DNA of 29,636 nt from an uncultured Streptococcus sp. (GCA_916048145.1 CAJZGT010000001.1:1-29636), one strand, 5' to 3'. Shown: positions 14,275 through 26,600, counted from the stretch's first letter. Made by a program: numbers and translations. Notes: generated from the sequence alone by a model not told the origin.

Positions 14275-17200
14275 TTATTCTACTGTTTCTTCCACAGTTT
14301 CAACGGCAGTATCCACAACTACTTCTGTTGTTTCTTCATTCCCTTCTTCCTCTACTGGAGGATTAAGGTATTCTTCTTCGTTGATAGCATGTGGTTCAAG
14401 GTTACGGTAACGTGCCATACCAGTACCTGCTGGGATAATCTTACCGATGATAACATTTTCTTTAAGTCCAAGGAGATGGTCTTTTTTACCGCGGATAGCT
14501 GCGTCAGTAAGGACACGAGTTGTTTCCTGGAAGGAAGCCGCTGACAAGAAACTGTTGGTTTCAAGTGAGGCTTTGGTAATTCCCATAAGGACTGGGCGAC
14601 CTGTCGCTGGAACTCCACCTGCGATAAGGACATCTTTGTTGGCATCTGTAAAGTCATTGATATCCATGAGGGTACCCATGAGAAGGTCTGTGTCACCTGG
14701 ATCCATGACACGGACTTTACGGATCATTTGACGAACCATTACCTCGATGTGTTTGTCACCGATTTCTACCCCTTGGCTACGGTAAACTTTTTGTACTTCA
14801 CCGAGAAGGTAAGTTTCAACTGACAAGACATCACGAACTGCAAGGAGACGTTTTGGTTGGATAGAACCTTCTGTAAGAGCAGCACCACGCGCTACTTGGT
14901 CTCCAACTTCGACACGCATACGAGCGGTAAATGGAACGACGTATTCACCTTCGCCAGTTTCACCCTTAACAAAGACTTTCTTAGTACGAGTTGATGCATC
15001 TTCTTCGATAGCAGTAACTTGTCCTTTAACCTCTGTGATAACCGCTTCCCCTTTAGGATTACGGGCTTCAAAGATTTCTTGGACACGAGGAAGACCCTGA
15101 GTGATATCGGTATTTGAGGCAACCCCACCCGTGTGGAAGGTACGCATTGTAAGCTGTGTACCAGGTTCCCCGATAGATTGGGCAGCGATTGTACCAACTG
15201 CTTCACCAACTTCAACCGCATCACCAGTCGCCAAGTTGATACCGTAACAGTGACGGCAGACACCGTGACGAGTGTTACATGTAAATACGGAACGGATAGT
15301 CACTTCTTCCACACCAGCATTGACAATTTCACGCGCCTTGTCTTCTGTAATCAACTCATTTGGACCGATGATCACTGCACCAGTTTCTGGATGTTTAACG
15401 GTTTTCTTAGTGTAACGACCATTGAGACGTTCTTCAAGAGACTCGATCATCTCTTTTCCTTCTGCGATAGAGCGGATCAAGAGACCACGGTCTGTTCCAC
15501 AGTCGTCCTCACGGATGATAACGTCTTGGGCAACGTCAACCAAACGACGAGTCAAGTAACCTGAGTCGGCTGTCTTAAGGGCCGTATCGGTCATACCTTT
15601 ACGGGCACCGTGAGTTGAGAAGAACATTTCGAGTACTGACAAACCTTCGCGGAAGTTTGAAAGGATTGGCAATTCCATGATACGTCCGTTCGGAGCAGCC
15701 ATCAGACCACGCATACCGGCAAGCTGTGAGAAGTTTGAGATGTTACCACGGGCTCCAGAGTCCATCATCATAACGATTGGGTTCTTAGGATCTTGGTTGG
15801 CAATCAAGCGTTTCTCTAGTTTTTCACGGGCAGCACGCCATTCAGCTGTAACGGCATTGTAACGCTCGTCGTCTGTGATCATACCACGACGGAATTGTTT
15901 TGTGATTTGTTCTACACGTTTGTGTGATTCTTCAATGATTTCAGCCTTGTCATCAACGACTGGGATATCGGCAATACCCACTGTCAACCCTGCAAGAGTT
16001 GAGTGGTGGTAACCGAGGTTCTTCATGCGGTCAAGTAGGGCAGAAGTTTCTGTCGTACGGAAACGTTTGAAGATTTCAGCGATGATATTTCCAAGGTTTT
16101 TCTTCTTGAATGGAGGGTTGAGTTCAAGATTGTTAATAGCTTCCTTGATATCTCCACCAAGTGGCAAGAAGTATTTAGCTGGAACGCCTTCTGTCAAGTT
16201 GGCATTGTTTGGTTCTTGCAAGTATGGTAGACCCTCTGGCATGATGTCGTTGAAGAGGATTTTACCAACTGTTGTAAGCAAGACCTTGTGTTTTTGCTCT
16301 TCTGTCCAAGGCTTGTTGAGGCTGTCTGTTGCGATACCAACACGTGAGTGGAGGTGAACATAACCATTACGGTAAGCCATAACCGCTTCGTCACGGTCTT
16401 TGAAGACCATTCCTTCACCTTCACGACCAGCTTCTTCCATAGTCAAGTAGTAGTTACCCAAAACCATGTCCTGAGACGGAGTAACAACTGGTTTACCATC
16501 TTTGGGGTTCAAGATGTGCTCAGCAGCTAGCATCAAGATACGAGCTTCTGCTTGGGCTTCTTCTGAAAGCGGTACGTGGATGGCCATTTGGTCCCCGTCA
16601 AAGTCGGCATTGTAGGCTTCACAGACAAGTGGGTGCAAGCGAAGGGCCTTACCATCAATCAAGACTGGCTCGAAGGCTTGGATACCCAAACGGTGAAGGG
16701 TCGGTGCGCGGTTCAAAAGCACTGGGTGTTCTTTAATCACTTCTTCAAGGATATCCCAGATACGCTCATCTCCGCGTTCCACCAAGCGTTTAGCTGCTTT
16801 GACGTTTTGCACGATATCACGGGCAACGATTTCACGCATCACGAATGGTTTAAAGAGCTCGATCGCCATTTCACGTGGCACACCACATTGGTACATCTTA
16901 AGAGTTGGACCAACGGCGATAACGGAACGTCCTGAGAAGTCAACACGTTTACCGAGCAAGTTTTGACGGAAGCGTCCTTGTTTCCCTTTAAGCATGTGGC
17001 TCAATGATTTCAGTGGACGGCTACCTGGTCCTGTGATTGGACGACCACGACGACCATTGTCAATCAAAGCGTCAACCGCTTCTTGAAGCATACGCTTCTC
17101 ATTTTGAACGATGATACCTGGTGCATTCAACTCAAGCAAACGAGCCAAACGGTTGTTACGGTTGATAACACGGCGGTAAAGGTCGTTCAAGTCAGATGAG

Positions 17201-17952
17201 GCAAAACGGCCACCATCCAACTGCAACATTGGACGAAGATCTGGTGGAATAACTGGAAGGATGTTGAGAATCATCCATTCAGGTTTGTTTCCAGACTTGT
17301 AAAAGGCATCCAAAACATCCAAACGACGGATGGCTTTGACACGTTTTTGTCCAGTCGCTGTTTTCAACTCTTCTTTGAGTTCAGCAATTTCTTTTTCAAG
17401 ATCTACTTGTTTCAAGAGGTCTTGGATGGCTTCGGCACCCATCTTGGCAACGAATGATCCATAACCATACTCACGCAAGCGCTCACGGTATTCGCGCTCT
17501 GTCATGATAGACTTGTGCTCAAGTGGTGTATCCTTTGGATCAATCACCACATAAGCCGCAAAGTAGATAACTTCCTCGAGGGCACGAGGGCTCATATCAA
17601 GGGTCAAGCCCATACGGCTTGGAATCCCCTTGAAGTACCAGATGTGAGATACAGGAGCTTTCAATTCGATGTGTCCCATACGCTCACGACGAACTTTCGT
17701 ACGCGTTACTTCAACCCCACAGCGGTCACAAACAATTCCTCTGTAACGAATGCGTTTGTACTTACCACAAGCACATTCCCAGTCTTTTGTAGGACCAAAG
17801 ATAACTTCATCAAAGAGTCCTTCACGTTCTGGTTTCAAGGTACGGTAATTGATTGTTTCAGGTTTTTTGACTTCTCCATAAGACCATGAACGGACTTTAC
17901 TTGGAGAAGCTAGGGTGATTTGCATACTTTTAAAACGATTTACATCAACCAC
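14275..17952 (-). CDS. rpoC: RNA polymerase beta' subunit
   Basis: A 1225-residue catalytic subunit. The N-terminal zinc site is formed by C60, C62, C75 and C78. The absolutely conserved catalytic motif NADFDGD spans 448-454, with D450, D452 and D454 binding magnesium. The second zinc cluster is near [15 protein letters not shown]. The trigger-loop/bridge region is seen around [18 protein letters not shown]. The C-terminus ends in a Glu/Val/Thr-rich tail with [13 protein letters not shown]. The start is a GTG (17950-17952) with AAGGGAAG about 6 bases before. It follows rpoB by 32 bp in one operon. Confidence 0.98.
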   Translation of the reverse strand: MVDVNRFKSMQITLASPSKVRSWSYGEVKKPETINYRTLKPEREGLFDEVIFGPTKDWECACGKYKRIRYRGIVCDRCGVEVTRTKVRRERMGHIELKAPVSHIWYFKGIPSRMGLTLDMSPRALEEVIYFAAYVVIDPKDTPLEHKSIMTEREYRERLREYGYGSFVAKMGAEAIQDLLKQVDLEKEIAELKEELKTATGQKRVKAIRRLDVLDAFYKSGNKPEWMILNILPVIPPDLRPMLQLDGGRFASSDLNDLYRRVINRNNRLARLLELNAPGIIVQNEKRMLQEAVDALIDNGRRGRPITGPGSRPLKSLSHMLKGKQGRFRQNLLGKRVDFSGRSVIAVGPTLKMYQCGVPREMAIELFKPFVMREIVARDIVQNVKAAKRLVERGDERIWDILEEVIKEHPVLLNRAPTLHRLGIQAFEPVLIDGKALRLHPLVCEAYNADFDGDQMAIHVPLSEEAQAEARILMLAAEHILNPKDGKPVVTPSQDMVLGNYYLTMEEAGREGEGMVFKDRDEAVMAYRNGYVHLHSRVGIATDSLNKPWTEEQKHKVLLTTVGKILFNDIMPEGLPYLQEPNNANLTEGVPAKYFLPLGGDIKEAINNLELNPPFKKKNLGNIIAEIFKRFRTTETSALLDRMKNLGYHHSTLAGLTVGIADIPVVDDKAEIIEESHKRVEQITKQFRRGMITDDERYNAVTAEWRAAREKLEKRLIANQDPKNPIVMMMDSGARGNISNFSQLAGMRGLMAAPNGRIMELPILSNFREGLSVLEMFFSTHGARKGMTDTALKTADSGYLTRRLVDVAQDVIIREDDCGTDRGLLIRSIAEGKEMIESLEERLNGRYTKKTVKHPETGAVIIGPNELITEDKAREIVNAGVEEVTIRSVFTCNTRHGVCRHCYGINLATGDAVEVGEAVGTIAAQSIGEPGTQLTMRTFHTGGVASNTDITQGLPRVQEIFEARNPKGEAVITEVKGQVTAIEEDASTRTKKVFVKGETGEGEYVVPFTARMRVEVGDQVARGAALTEGSIQPKRLLAVRDVLSVETYLLGEVQKVYRSQGVEIGDKHIEVMVRQMIRKVRVMDPGDTDLLMGTLMDINDFTDANKDVLIAGGVPATGRPVLMGITKASLETNSFLSAASFQETTRVLTDAAIRGKKDHLLGLKENVIIGKIIPAGTGMARYRNLEPHAINEEEYLNPPVEEEGNEETTEVVVDTAVETVEETVE

Positions 17953-17984
17953 TATTTCTTCCCTTTCTATTCTAAGTGAACTGC

Positions 17985-20900
17985 TTATTCTTCAGCAGCT
18001 TCTTCTGTTGCTTCCACTTTTGCTTCTTTCTCAGCTTCTTCAGCTTCAAAGGCTGCTTTAGCCTCTTGGGCTGCTTTTTCGCGGGCTTTTTCAAGGTCAT
18101 CTACGTGGATGACATCTTCGTCCATTCCTTCATCCAAGTCGCGAAGTTCCACTTCTTGGTCATCTTCGTCAAGGACACGCATGTCAAGACCAAGAGATTG
18201 CAATTCTTTGACAAGAACTCGGAAGGATTCTGGAACACCTGGTTTTGGAATTGGTTTTCCTTTTGTAATAGCTTCATAAGCTTTCAAACGTCCGTTGATA
18301 TCGTCAGACTTGTAAGTCAAGATTTCTTGAAGAACATTTGACGCACCGTAGGCTTCAAGAGCCCAAACCTCCATCTCACCGAAACGTTGTCCACCAAACT
18401 GAGCTTTACCTCCGAGTGGTTGTTGGGTAACAGTTGAGTATGGCCCGACTGAACGAGCGTGCAATTTATCGTCAACCATGTGGTGGAGTTTAATCATGTA
18501 CATGACTCCGACAGAAACACGGTTATCAAACGGCTCCCCAGTACGTCCATCGTAAAGGATTGTTTTGGCATCGCTATCCATACCAGCTTCTTTAACAGTT
18601 GACCAAAGGTCTTCAGAACTTGCTCCGTCAAAGACTGGTGTTGCGATGTGAATACCAAGAGTACGAGCAGCCATACCAAGGTGAAGCTCCATAACCTGAC
18701 CGATATTCATACGTGATGGCACCCCAAGTGGGTTCAACATGATATCGACTGGAGTTCCGTCTGGAAGGTAAGGCATGTCTTCTACAGGAACGATACGAGA
18801 GACAACCCCTTTATTTCCGTGACGTCCGGCCATCTTATCTCCGACCTTGATCTTACGTTTTTGAGCGATGTAGACGCGAACCAGCATATTAACACCTGAT
18901 TGCAACTCATCTCCATTTGCACGTGTAAAGATCTTAACATCACGAACGACACCATCGGCACCGTGTGGTACACGAAGAGAAGTATCGCGCACTTCACGAG
19001 ACTTGTCTCCGAAGATAGCGTGCAAGAGACGTTCTTCAGCTGAAAGGTCTTTCTCACCCTTAGGTGTTACTTTACCTACAAGGATATCGCCTTCTTTAAC
19101 CTCAGCACCGATACGGATAATACCCATTTCGTCAAGGTCTTTAAGGGCATCTTCACCAACGTTTGGAATTTCACGAGTAATTTCTTCAGGCCCAAGCTTT
19201 GTATCGCGCGTTTCTGATTCGTATTCTTCAAGGTGGACAGATGTGTAGACATCGTCTTTAACCAAGCGTTCGCTCATGATAACGGCATCCTCGAAGTTGT
19301 AACCTTCCCAAGTCATGTAGGCAACGATTGGGTTTTGTCCAAGCGCCATTTCTCCATTTTCCATAGAAGGTCCGTCAGCAATGAAATCGCCTTTTTCAAC
19401 GACATCTCCAACTTTTACGAGAGTGCGTTGGTTGTAAGCAGTACCTGAGTTTGAACGACGGAATTTTTGGATGTGGTAAACGTCCAATGAACCATCTTCA
19501 CGACGAACTTCTACCTTGTCAGCATCTGCGTAAGTAACTTTACCATCATACTGAGCAATAACAGCAGCACCAGAATCATGAGCTGCTTGGTATTCCATAC
19601 CAGTACCAACGTAAGGTGCTTTTGGATCAATCAATGGCACAGCCTGACGTTGCATGTTGGCACCCATGAGGGCACGGTTGGAGTCATCGTTTTCCAAGAA
19701 AGGAATACATGCTGTCGCAACGGCAACTACCTGTTTTGGTGATACGTCCATGTAGTCAACAACATTAGCTGGATACTCTTGGTTGACCCCTTGGTGACGT
19801 CCCATGACAACTTTCTCAGCAAATGTTCCATCTTCATTCAGACGAGAATTAGCCTGTGCTACAGTAAATTCATCTTCTTCATCGGCTGTCAACCAAACGA
19901 TTTCGTTCGTGACAACACCTGTTTCACGGTCAACCTTACGGTATGGTGTTTGAACAAAACCATACTTGTTCAAGTGTCCGTAAGATGACAAGTTATTGAT
20001 CAAACCGATGTTAGGTCCTTCAGGTGTCTCGATTGGACACATACGGCCATAGTGAGTATAGTGCACGTCACGTACTTCATATCCAGCACGGTCACGTGTC
20101 AAACCACCAGGTCCTAAGGCTGACAAACGGCGTTTGTGAGACAACTCAGAAAGCGGGTTGTGTTGGTCCATGAACTGTGACAACTGTGATGAACCAAAGA
20201 ATTCTTTAACCGCAGCTGTTACAGGACGGATATTGATGATTTGTTGTGGTGTCAAGACTTCGTTGTCTTGAACAGACATACGTTCACGGACATTACGTTC
20301 CATACGAGAAAGTCCAAGACGTACTTGGTTGGCAAGCAATTCACCAACCGCACGGATACGACGGTTTCCAAGGTGGTCGATATCATCTACACGGCCAAGT
20401 CCTTCAGCCAAGTTGAGGAAGTAGCTCATCTCAGCAAGGATATCTGCAGGAGTGACGATACGAACCTTGTCATCTGGATTAGCATTACCAATGATCGTTA
20501 CAACACGGTCTGGATCAGTTGGTGCAACAACCTTGAATTTTTGAAGAACAACTGGCTCAGTCACAACGGCTGCATCATTTGGAATGTAGACAATCTTGTT
20601 CAAGTCGCCATCCAAATGGCTTTCAATGCTTTCAATCACGCTACGAGTCATGATTGTACCAGCTTCTACCAAGATTTCTCCTGTTTCAGGATCTACCAAT
20701 GGCTCAGCAATGGTTTGGTTGAGCAAACGTGTTTTAACATTGAGTTTTTTATTGATCTTATAACGACCAACTGCTGCCAAGTCATAGCGACGTGGGTCAA
20801 AGAAACGAGCTACAAGCAAGCTACGTGAGCTTTCAGCAGTCTTAGGCTCACCTGGACGAAGGCGTTCGTAGATTTCTTTCAAGGCTTCGTCTGTACGAGA

Positions 20901-21593
20901 GTCCATTGGGTTCTTGTGGATATCTTTTTCAACAGTGTTGCGAACCAATTCGCTATCACCAAAGATATCAAAGATTTCATCATCACCTGAGAAACCAAGC
21001 GCACGAACCAAGGTTGTAAATGGAATCTTACGAGTACGGTCGATACGAGTATAGGCGATATCTTTTGAGTCGCTTTCAAGTTCCAACCAAGCTCCACGGT
21101 TAGGGATAACAGTTGAACCGTAGCCCACTTTACCGTTTTTATCAACTTTATCGTTAAAGTAAACACCTGGTGAGCGGACCAACTGAGATACGATAATACG
21201 TTCACCACCATTGATGATGAAAGTACCCATTTCGGTCATGATTGGGAAATCACCAAAGAAAACTTCTTGGGTCTTGATTTCGCCTGTTTCTTTATTGATC
21301 AAGCGGAAGGTTACAAAAATTGGTGCTGAGTAGCTAGCATCGTGGATACGAGCTTCTTCTAGCGTGTATTTTGGTTCCTTGATTTCATAGCCAACAAATT
21401 CCAACTCCATTGTGTCTGTGAAGTTTGAAATTGGCAATACATCTTCAAACACTTCCTTAAGACCATGGTCTAGGAAAGCTTTGAATGAGTCAGTTTGAAT
21501 TTCAATCAAATTTGGTAAGTCAAGAACTTCTTTGATTCTTGAAAAACTACGACGGGTACGATGTTTCCCGTATTGAACGTCATGTCCTGCCAA
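17985..21593 (-). CDS. rpoB: RNA polymerase beta subunit
   Basis: About 1202 residues. The start is a TTG at 21591-21593, giving [11 protein letters not shown] as in pneumococcal RpoB, with AAAGGAG seven bases before. An in-frame ATG at 21632 lacks this support. The rifampicin region reads [18 protein letters not shown] then [13 protein letters not shown]476, H486 and S491 (the E. coli 516, 526 and 531 sites) are all the sensitive-type residues. Later landmarks are GYNFEDA, the [18 protein letters not shown] block, and the [15 protein letters not shown] block that docks beta'. The C-terminal tail is rich in Glu, Ala and Lys. It is the first gene of rpoBC, behind a long structured leader. Confidence 0.98.
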   Translation of the reverse strand: MAGHDVQYGKHRTRRSFSRIKEVLDLPNLIEIQTDSFKAFLDHGLKEVFEDVLPISNFTDTMELEFVGYEIKEPKYTLEEARIHDASYSAPIFVTFRLINKETGEIKTQEVFFGDFPIMTEMGTFIINGGERIIVSQLVRSPGVYFNDKVDKNGKVGYGSTVIPNRGAWLELESDSKDIAYTRIDRTRKIPFTTLVRALGFSGDDEIFDIFGDSELVRNTVEKDIHKNPMDSRTDEALKEIYERLRPGEPKTAESSRSLLVARFFDPRRYDLAAVGRYKINKKLNVKTRLLNQTIAEPLVDPETGEILVEAGTIMTRSVIESIESHLDGDLNKIVYIPNDAAVVTEPVVLQKFKVVAPTDPDRVVTIIGNANPDDKVRIVTPADILAEMSYFLNLAEGLGRVDDIDHLGNRRIRAVGELLANQVRLGLSRMERNVRERMSVQDNEVLTPQQIINIRPVTAAVKEFFGSSQLSQFMDQHNPLSELSHKRRLSALGPGGLTRDRAGYEVRDVHYTHYGRMCPIETPEGPNIGLINNLSSYGHLNKYGFVQTPYRKVDRETGVVTNEIVWLTADEEDEFTVAQANSRLNEDGTFAEKVVMGRHQGVNQEYPANVVDYMDVSPKQVVAVATACIPFLENDDSNRALMGANMQRQAVPLIDPKAPYVGTGMEYQAAHDSGAAVIAQYDGKVTYADADKVEVRREDGSLDVYHIQKFRRSNSGTAYNQRTLVKVGDVVEKGDFIADGPSMENGEMALGQNPIVAYMTWEGYNFEDAVIMSERLVKDDVYTSVHLEEYESETRDTKLGPEEITREIPNVGEDALKDLDEMGIIRIGAEVKEGDILVGKVTPKGEKDLSAEERLLHAIFGDKSREVRDTSLRVPHGADGVVRDVKIFTRANGDELQSGVNMLVRVYIAQKRKIKVGDKMAGRHGNKGVVSRIVPVEDMPYLPDGTPVDIMLNPLGVPSRMNIGQVMELHLGMAARTLGIHIATPVFDGASSEDLWSTVKEAGMDSDAKTILYDGRTGEPFDNRVSVGVMYMIKLHHMVDDKLHARSVGPYSTVTQQPLGGKAQFGGQRFGEMEVWALEAYGASNVLQEILTYKSDDINGRLKAYEAITKGKPIPKPGVPESFRVLVKELQSLGLDMRVLDEDDQEVELRDLDEGMDEDVIHVDDLEKAREKAAQEAKAAFEAEEAEKEAKVEATEEAAEE

Positions 21594-21841
21594 GATGATT
21601 CTCCTTTGTAAATAAGTTCCAAGCCTTGTCAATCAGGCTTTTCTAATCGTCATATGGTTTTAAAAACCCCTATCACCGTGTCCTCTTGATAAATTTTCAG
21701 AATCTTTAAGTCTTTGTTACAAGTACTCAAAATCCTGAAAAAAAGCACAAAAAGAGCAGCTAAATCTGACTTTTTCAGAAGATTTAACTGCTGTGAGCCT
21801 TGTCTGGACAATATTTCAGACAAAACCTACGACAAATGATT
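21594..21841 (-). other. Long structured 5' leader of rpoBC
   Basis: About 248 nt lie between the predicted start point (near 21841) and the TTG start of rpoB. In order of transcription it holds a hairpin with stem TTGTCTG/CAGACAA (21800-21823), a terminator-like hairpin with T-rich tails (21741-21792), and a small AAGCC/GGCTT hairpin (about 21623-21642) upstream of the ribosome site. I found no credible leader peptide. It does not match any riboswitch or T-box that I recognise. Confidence 0.65.
21741..21792 (-). terminator. Terminator-like hairpin in the rpoBC leader (candidate attenuator)
   Basis: On the minus strand, AGCAGTTAAAT (+CTT bulge) CTGA pairs with TCAGATTTAGCTGCT (plus 21755-21792), with one T-G pair and an AAAAG loop. 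It is followed by CTTTTTGTGC and then a run of T. No minus-strand gene ends upstream of it, so it acts, if at all, on rpoBC transcription itself. Confidence 0.65.
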
Positions 21842-21847
21842 ACTCAT

Positions 21848-21876
21848 ATTATACCCTATTTAGCTAGATTTTTCAA
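21848..21876 (-). promoter_or_regulatory. Promoter of rpoBC
   Basis: TTGAAA (21871-21876), a 17-bp spacer and TATAAT (21848-21853) on the minus strand. It is the best sigma-A match upstream of rpoB in this gap. The 140 bp between it and the divergent promoter at 22018 is AT-rich, with nothing else I can name. Confidence 0.75.
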
Positions 21877-22017
21877 GAGGATTGACGATTTTTTGACAAA
21901 ATCTTTTCCTATAAAAATTTAAATTCAATGATTACTTTGCAAACTTCATTTTCAGTTTAGTAGTTCACAAAAATATGGTAAATTACGATTTCCCTATTTT
22001 ATCATAGGCTGTTTTTC

Positions 22018-22046
22018 TTGACTTTACTAGGTTTTTCTTTTAATAT
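22018..22046 (+). promoter_or_regulatory. Promoter of the Mga-like regulator gene
   Basis: TTGACT (22018-22023), a 17-bp spacer and TAATAT (22041-22046), about 27 bases before the chosen ATG. Confidence 0.6.
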
Positions 22047-22072
22047 ATATGTATAAATATATAGGGAGATTT

Positions 22073-23560
22073 ATGATGAATATCTTGCTTTCTAAGACTG
22101 AACAAGACTTGCTATTCTTACTGGAAAAAGTAACCAAACACCATGATTGGATAGAACTTCCAGTCTTGGCTGAGAGGCTGAATTTTTCAATAGAAGAATT
22201 GCAAGAACACCTTTTTAAGCTTGAGCAATTATTTCCAAACCTCCTGCTTCAATCAAGAAATAAAGGTATTCAATTGCAATTTGACTTTCAAAACACCTCG
22301 GATCCTAGGATTGCGATTTTTAAACAATCTGAAACCTATTCTTTTTTGAACTGTCTATTTTTCAAAGAGGGACAATCACTTGAGCAAATGTGTCAGGAAC
22401 TTGTGATTAGTTGCGAACGAGTTCAGGAAATCATCCATCATCTAAATACTGAACTTCCGCAACATTATGGCATCAGCATCCAACTTTCCCCTTTAGTCAT
22501 GAAGGGAACAGAAGAGGACATTCGTGCCTTTTATCTAGACTACTTTAGCCAAAGTTACGACTTTCTAGATTGGCCCTTCCCTTCTATTTCTGAAGAATCA
22601 CTCACTCACTTGATTCAGCTATTTTTGGACGCCCAACAAGTTTCACCCAACCTCAGTAGCTTACGGCAAATCAAATATACCCTAGCTATCAATCTAGAGC
22701 GGTTTAATAAAAGTCATTTGATTGAAAATCCTACTCCTCTTTTAACCAGTCACTACAGTTCTCTCATGCAAATTACGCAGTTTGAAGAAAATATTAAGAA
22801 GATGGCTAAAAAACTCTGCTTTGAACCGACAATGGAAACACTGGAACAGCTATTTTCAAACCCAATCAAATCTCTTCAAATTGCAAACAATCCTAACAAC
22901 GGAGCACTGGGTGATATTCATCATATCCAAAAATCCTACCGTTTATTGAGTCAAATCTTAGAAGAGTTAGCTAAAGAATTTCACCTACAGATTGAAAATC
23001 GTGAGGAATTGATTTGGCTCCTCCACTACACTGCCCAATCTGATTTCTTCCATTTACTCAGTAACCAGTCTCTCGACAGACAGAAATCCCAAATTTTAAG
23101 CAGTTATCAAGTAGAATTTCCAAAACTATTTGAAGTAAGTCAACACAAATTCCAATCTTACCTGACTGAAATAGGGCTAGAAAATCACCCAAGTAAGCTA
23201 CAAGAACTTGTCTACACCTTTTCTATCCAAGGGCAACGAATTTTAGTCCAATTACTTCAAAAACTTCCCAAAATACGTGTTTTAGTCATTAGTCATTTGG
23301 ATAGTCATCACGCACAAAACCTAATCGACACCCTAACTCACTACGGCAACAATCTCTATCTATTTGATTTTTGGGAAGAACCTACGATTTCTTTCTCAGT
23401 TCTCAATCAAATCCCTCACGATATTGTTATCACTACCTTTCCTGTCACTAACTCTCCTAAACCACTTATCTACAGTCGTAACTTCTCTACTTCAGAATTA
23501 TTCCACCATCTCCACCTTCTGGCTTCTCAAATTCATAAAGAAAGACTGACTAAATCGTAG
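22073..23560 (+). CDS. Mga-family (M-protein trans-acting regulator-like) transcriptional regulator
   Basis: About 495 residues. The frame opens at 22049, but AGGGAG (22063-22068) serves the tandem ATGs at 22073 and 22076; the second has the better spacing. Two winged-helix DNA-binding regions occur near the N-terminus (around LPVLAERLNFSIEELQEHL and SLEQMCQELVISCERVQEI). A helical PRD-like centre follows. An EIIB-like C-terminal domain begins near KIRVLVISHLDS and ends with DIVITTFP. This is the layout of Mga/AtxA regulators, which control surface and metabolic genes and may respond to PTS phosphorylation. Identity to a named pneumococcal regulator cannot be judged. It diverges from rpoBC and reads toward spuA, separated by its own terminator; whether it regulates spuA is a guess. 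Confidence 0.82.
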   Translation: MMNILLSKTEQDLLFLLEKVTKHHDWIELPVLAERLNFSIEELQEHLFKLEQLFPNLLLQSRNKGIQLQFDFQNTSDPRIAIFKQSETYSFLNCLFFKEGQSLEQMCQELVISCERVQEIIHHLNTELPQHYGISIQLSPLVMKGTEEDIRAFYLDYFSQSYDFLDWPFPSISEESLTHLIQLFLDAQQVSPNLSSLRQIKYTLAINLERFNKSHLIENPTPLLTSHYSSLMQITQFEENIKKMAKKLCFEPTMETLEQLFSNPIKSLQIANNPNNGALGDIHHIQKSYRLLSQILEELAKEFHLQIENREELIWLLHYTAQSDFFHLLSNQSLDRQKSQILSSYQVEFPKLFEVSQHKFQSYLTEIGLENHPSKLQELVYTFSIQGQRILVQLLQKLPKIRVLVISHLDSHHAQNLIDTLTHYGNNLYLFDFWEEPTISFSVLNQIPHDIVITTFPVTNSPKPLIYSRNFSTSELFHHLHLLASQIHKERLTKS

Positions 23561-23586
23561 CAAAACCTGTTACGATTTTTCTTTTA
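23552..23586 (+). terminator. Terminator of the Mga-like gene
   Basis: An 11-bp stem AAATCGTAGCA/TGTTACGATTT with one G-T pair, a 5-nt loop, then TTTTCTTTT. The left arm includes the stop codon. Confidence 0.85.
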
Positions 23587-23597
23587 GTTTAATTTTA

Positions 23598-23611
23598 GGA
23601 AAACGCTTGCA
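23598..23611 (+). promoter_or_regulatory. cre site (CcpA operator) of spuA
   Basis: GGAAAACGCTTGCA matches the cre consensus TGWAARCGYTWNCW at 13 of 14 positions. It overlaps the first five bases of the spuA -35 box, a repressing position. Glucose repression of the pullulanase by CcpA is therefore predicted. Confidence 0.8.
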
Positions 23612-23635
23612 TCTTATTTTACTAAGTGCTATACT
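23607..23635 (+). promoter_or_regulatory. Promoter of spuA
   Basis: TTGCAT (23607-23612), a 17-bp spacer and TATACT (23630-23635) with TG one base upstream of the -10. The cre site covers the -35. Confidence 0.75.
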
Positions 23636-23666
23636 GATATAGAAATTTATTGATTGGAGAATCATT

Positions 23667-26600
23667 ATGAGAAAAACACCATCTCACACTGAGAAAAAAA
23701 TGGTTTACAGCATCCGTTCCCTCAAAAATGGAACTGGTTCTGTCCTTATTGGAGCAAGCCTTGTTCTGCTTGCCATGGCTACACCAACTATCTCAGCAAA
23801 CGAAAATACACCAACCACTAACGAACCCAGCAACAGAAATACAATCTCCCTTACTCAACCTCTTACTGATACAACAAACATCGCTGGCAAGAACGAAAGC
23901 GATTTTTCTTCACCTGATAGCGCAAACGCTTCCCTAGAGAAAAAAGAAGAAAAACCTGCAACAGAGCCAACAACTCCTGTTTCAATCCCAGCCGATTCAG
24001 CACCACAAACCAGACAAGATCGTTCAAGTGAGCCAACTACTGCTATTAGTCCAGCAGCGACTGAAATTAAGGCAGAAGAGCCAATCGAAGACAACTACTT
24101 CCGTATCCACGTCAAAAAACTCCCTGAAGAAAACAAGGATAGTCAAGGACTATGGACTTGGGACGATGTTGAAAAACCATCTGAAAATTGGCCTAACGGA
24201 GCCTTGTCCTTCAAGGATGCCAAAAAAGATGACTACGGCTACTACCTAGATGTCAAATTAAAGGGAGAACAAGCCAAGAAAATTAGCTTCCTCATCAATA
24301 ATACAGCTGGAAAAAATCTGACCGGAGATAAATCTGTAGAAAAACTGGCACCAAAGATGAATGAGGCTTGGTTGGACCAAGATCACAAGGTTTTCTCTTA
24401 CGAGCCACAACCTGCAGGAACTATTCGCGTCAACTACTACCGTACAGATGGCAACTATGACAAGAAATCTCTCTGGTACTGGGGAGATGTGAAAAATCCA
24501 AGTAGTGGTGAATGGCCTAACGGAACAGACTTTACAGCTACAGGCAAATATGGTCGCTATATCGATATTCCACTCAAAGATGCAGCTAAAGACCTTGGAT
24601 TTTTATTACTAGACAGAAAGAAACAAGGAGACGATGTGAAAATCCGTAAAGAAGATTATAAGTTCACAGATTTGAAAAATCATAGCCAAATTTTCCTAAA
24701 AGACGATGACGAAACCATCTACACCAACCCCTATTATGTGCACGATATCCGCATGACAGGAGCTCAACACGTAGGAACTTCTAGCATTGAAAGTAGTTTT
24801 TCAACACTTGTCGGTGCTAAAAAAGAGGATATCCTCAAGCACTCTAGCATCACGAATCACCTAGGAAACAAGGTAACTATCACTGATGTTGCAATAGATG
24901 AAGCTGGCAAGAAAGTGACTTACAGCGGAGATTTCTCGGACACAAAACATCCCTATACTGTTAGCTACAATTCCGACCAATTCACTACCAAAACAAGCTG
25001 GCGACTTAAAGATGAGACATACAGTTATGATGGAAAACTGGGAGCTGACCTCAAAGAAGAAGGAAAACAAGTTGATTTAACCCTTTGGTCACCAAGTGCT
25101 GATAAGGTTTCTGTCGTTGTCTACGACAAGAATAACCCTGAAAAAGTGGTTAGAACTGTCGCTCTTGAAAAAGGGGAAAGAGGAACTTGGAAGCAAACTC
25201 TGAATGAAAACTCTGGTCTCGGTATCAGCAACTACACTGGCTACTACTACCACTACCAAATCGAGCGCCAAGGTAAAACTGTTCTCGTTCTTGACCCTTA
25301 TGCCAAATCATTAGCGGCTTGGAATAGTGACCTAGCAAAAACAGATGCCGCTCATAAAGTCTCTAAGGCTGCCTTTGTCGATCCAGCGAAGTTAGGTCCG
25401 CAAGACTTGACCTATGGCAAGATTCGCAACTTCAAATCGCGTGAAGATGCCGTTATCTACGAAGCTCATGTGCGTGACTTCACTTCAGATCCTGCCATCG
25501 CAAAAGACTTGACCAAACCATTTGGTACCTTTGAAGCCTTTATCGAAAAACTAGACTATCTCAAAGACTTAGGTGTAACCCACATCCAGCTCCTTCCAGT
25601 CTTGTCTTACTACTTTGTCAATGAATTGAAAAACCATGAACGCTTGTCTGACTATGCTTCAAGCAACAGCAACTACAACTGGGGATATGACCCTCAAAAC
25701 TACTTCTCCTTGACTGGTATGTACTCAAGCGATCCTAAAAATCCAGAAAAACGAATCGCAGAATTTAAAAACCTCATCAACGAGATCCACAAACGTGGCA
25801 TGGGAGCTATCCTGGATGTCGTTTATAACCATACAGCCAAGGTCGATATCTTTGAAGATTTAGAGCCAAACTACTATCACTTTATGGATGCCGATGGAAC
25901 ACCTCGAACTAGCTTTGGTGGTGGACGTTTGGGGACAACTCACTATATGACCAAACGCCTCCTAGTTGATTCTATCAAGTATCTAGTTGATACCTACAAA
26001 GTTGATGGATTCCGTTTCGATATGATGGGAGACCATGATGCCGCTTCTATCGAAGAAGCGTACAAGGCTGCACGCGCCCTCAATCCAAACCTAATCATGC
26101 TTGGTGAAGGTTGGAGAACCTATGCTGGTGATGAAAATATGCCTACTAAAGCTGCTGACCAAGATTGGATGAAACATACCGATACTGTAGCTGTCTTCTC
26201 AGATGACATCCGTAACAACCTCAAGTCTGGTTATCCAAACGAAGGTCAACCTGCCTTTATCACAGGTGGCAAGCGTGATATCAACACTGTCTTCAAAAAT
26301 CTCATTGCTCAACCAACCAACTTTGAAGCTGACAGCCCTGGAGATGTCATCCAATACATCGCAGCCCATGATAACTTGACCCTCTTTGACATCATCGCCC
26401 AATCTATCAAAAAAGATCCAAGCAAAGCTGAGAACTATTCTGAAATCCACCGTCGTTTGCGACTTGGAAATCTCATGGTCTTAACAGCTCAAGGAACTCC
26501 GTTTATCCACTCTGGTCAGGAATATGGACGCACCAAACAATTCCGTGACCCAGCCTACAAAACTCCAGTAGCAGAGGACAAACAACCAAACAAATCTCAC

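Noticed and set aside
14093..14544. Overlapping plus-strand open frames across the ndk-rpoC junction
   Set aside because: Phenylalanine and serine-rich translations of an antisense purine-rich region; they cover two well-defined minus-strand genes and a terminator.
20130..20175. Rifampicin-resistance change in rpoB
   Set aside because: D476, H486 and S491 (E. coli 516, 526 and 531) are sensitive-type residues; the one local difference from E. coli, QHN for QNN, reads as normal for streptococci.
20241..20828. 195-codon open frame on the plus strand inside rpoB
   Set aside because: Antisense to highly conserved rpoB codons, with no ribosome site or recognisable protein; long antisense frames are expected opposite biased codons.
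21594..21632. Upstream ATG start for rpoB
   Set aside because: The TTG at 21591-21593 has AAAGGAG at ideal spacing and gives the conserved [11 protein letters not shown] start; the upstream extension is the ribosome-site region itself.
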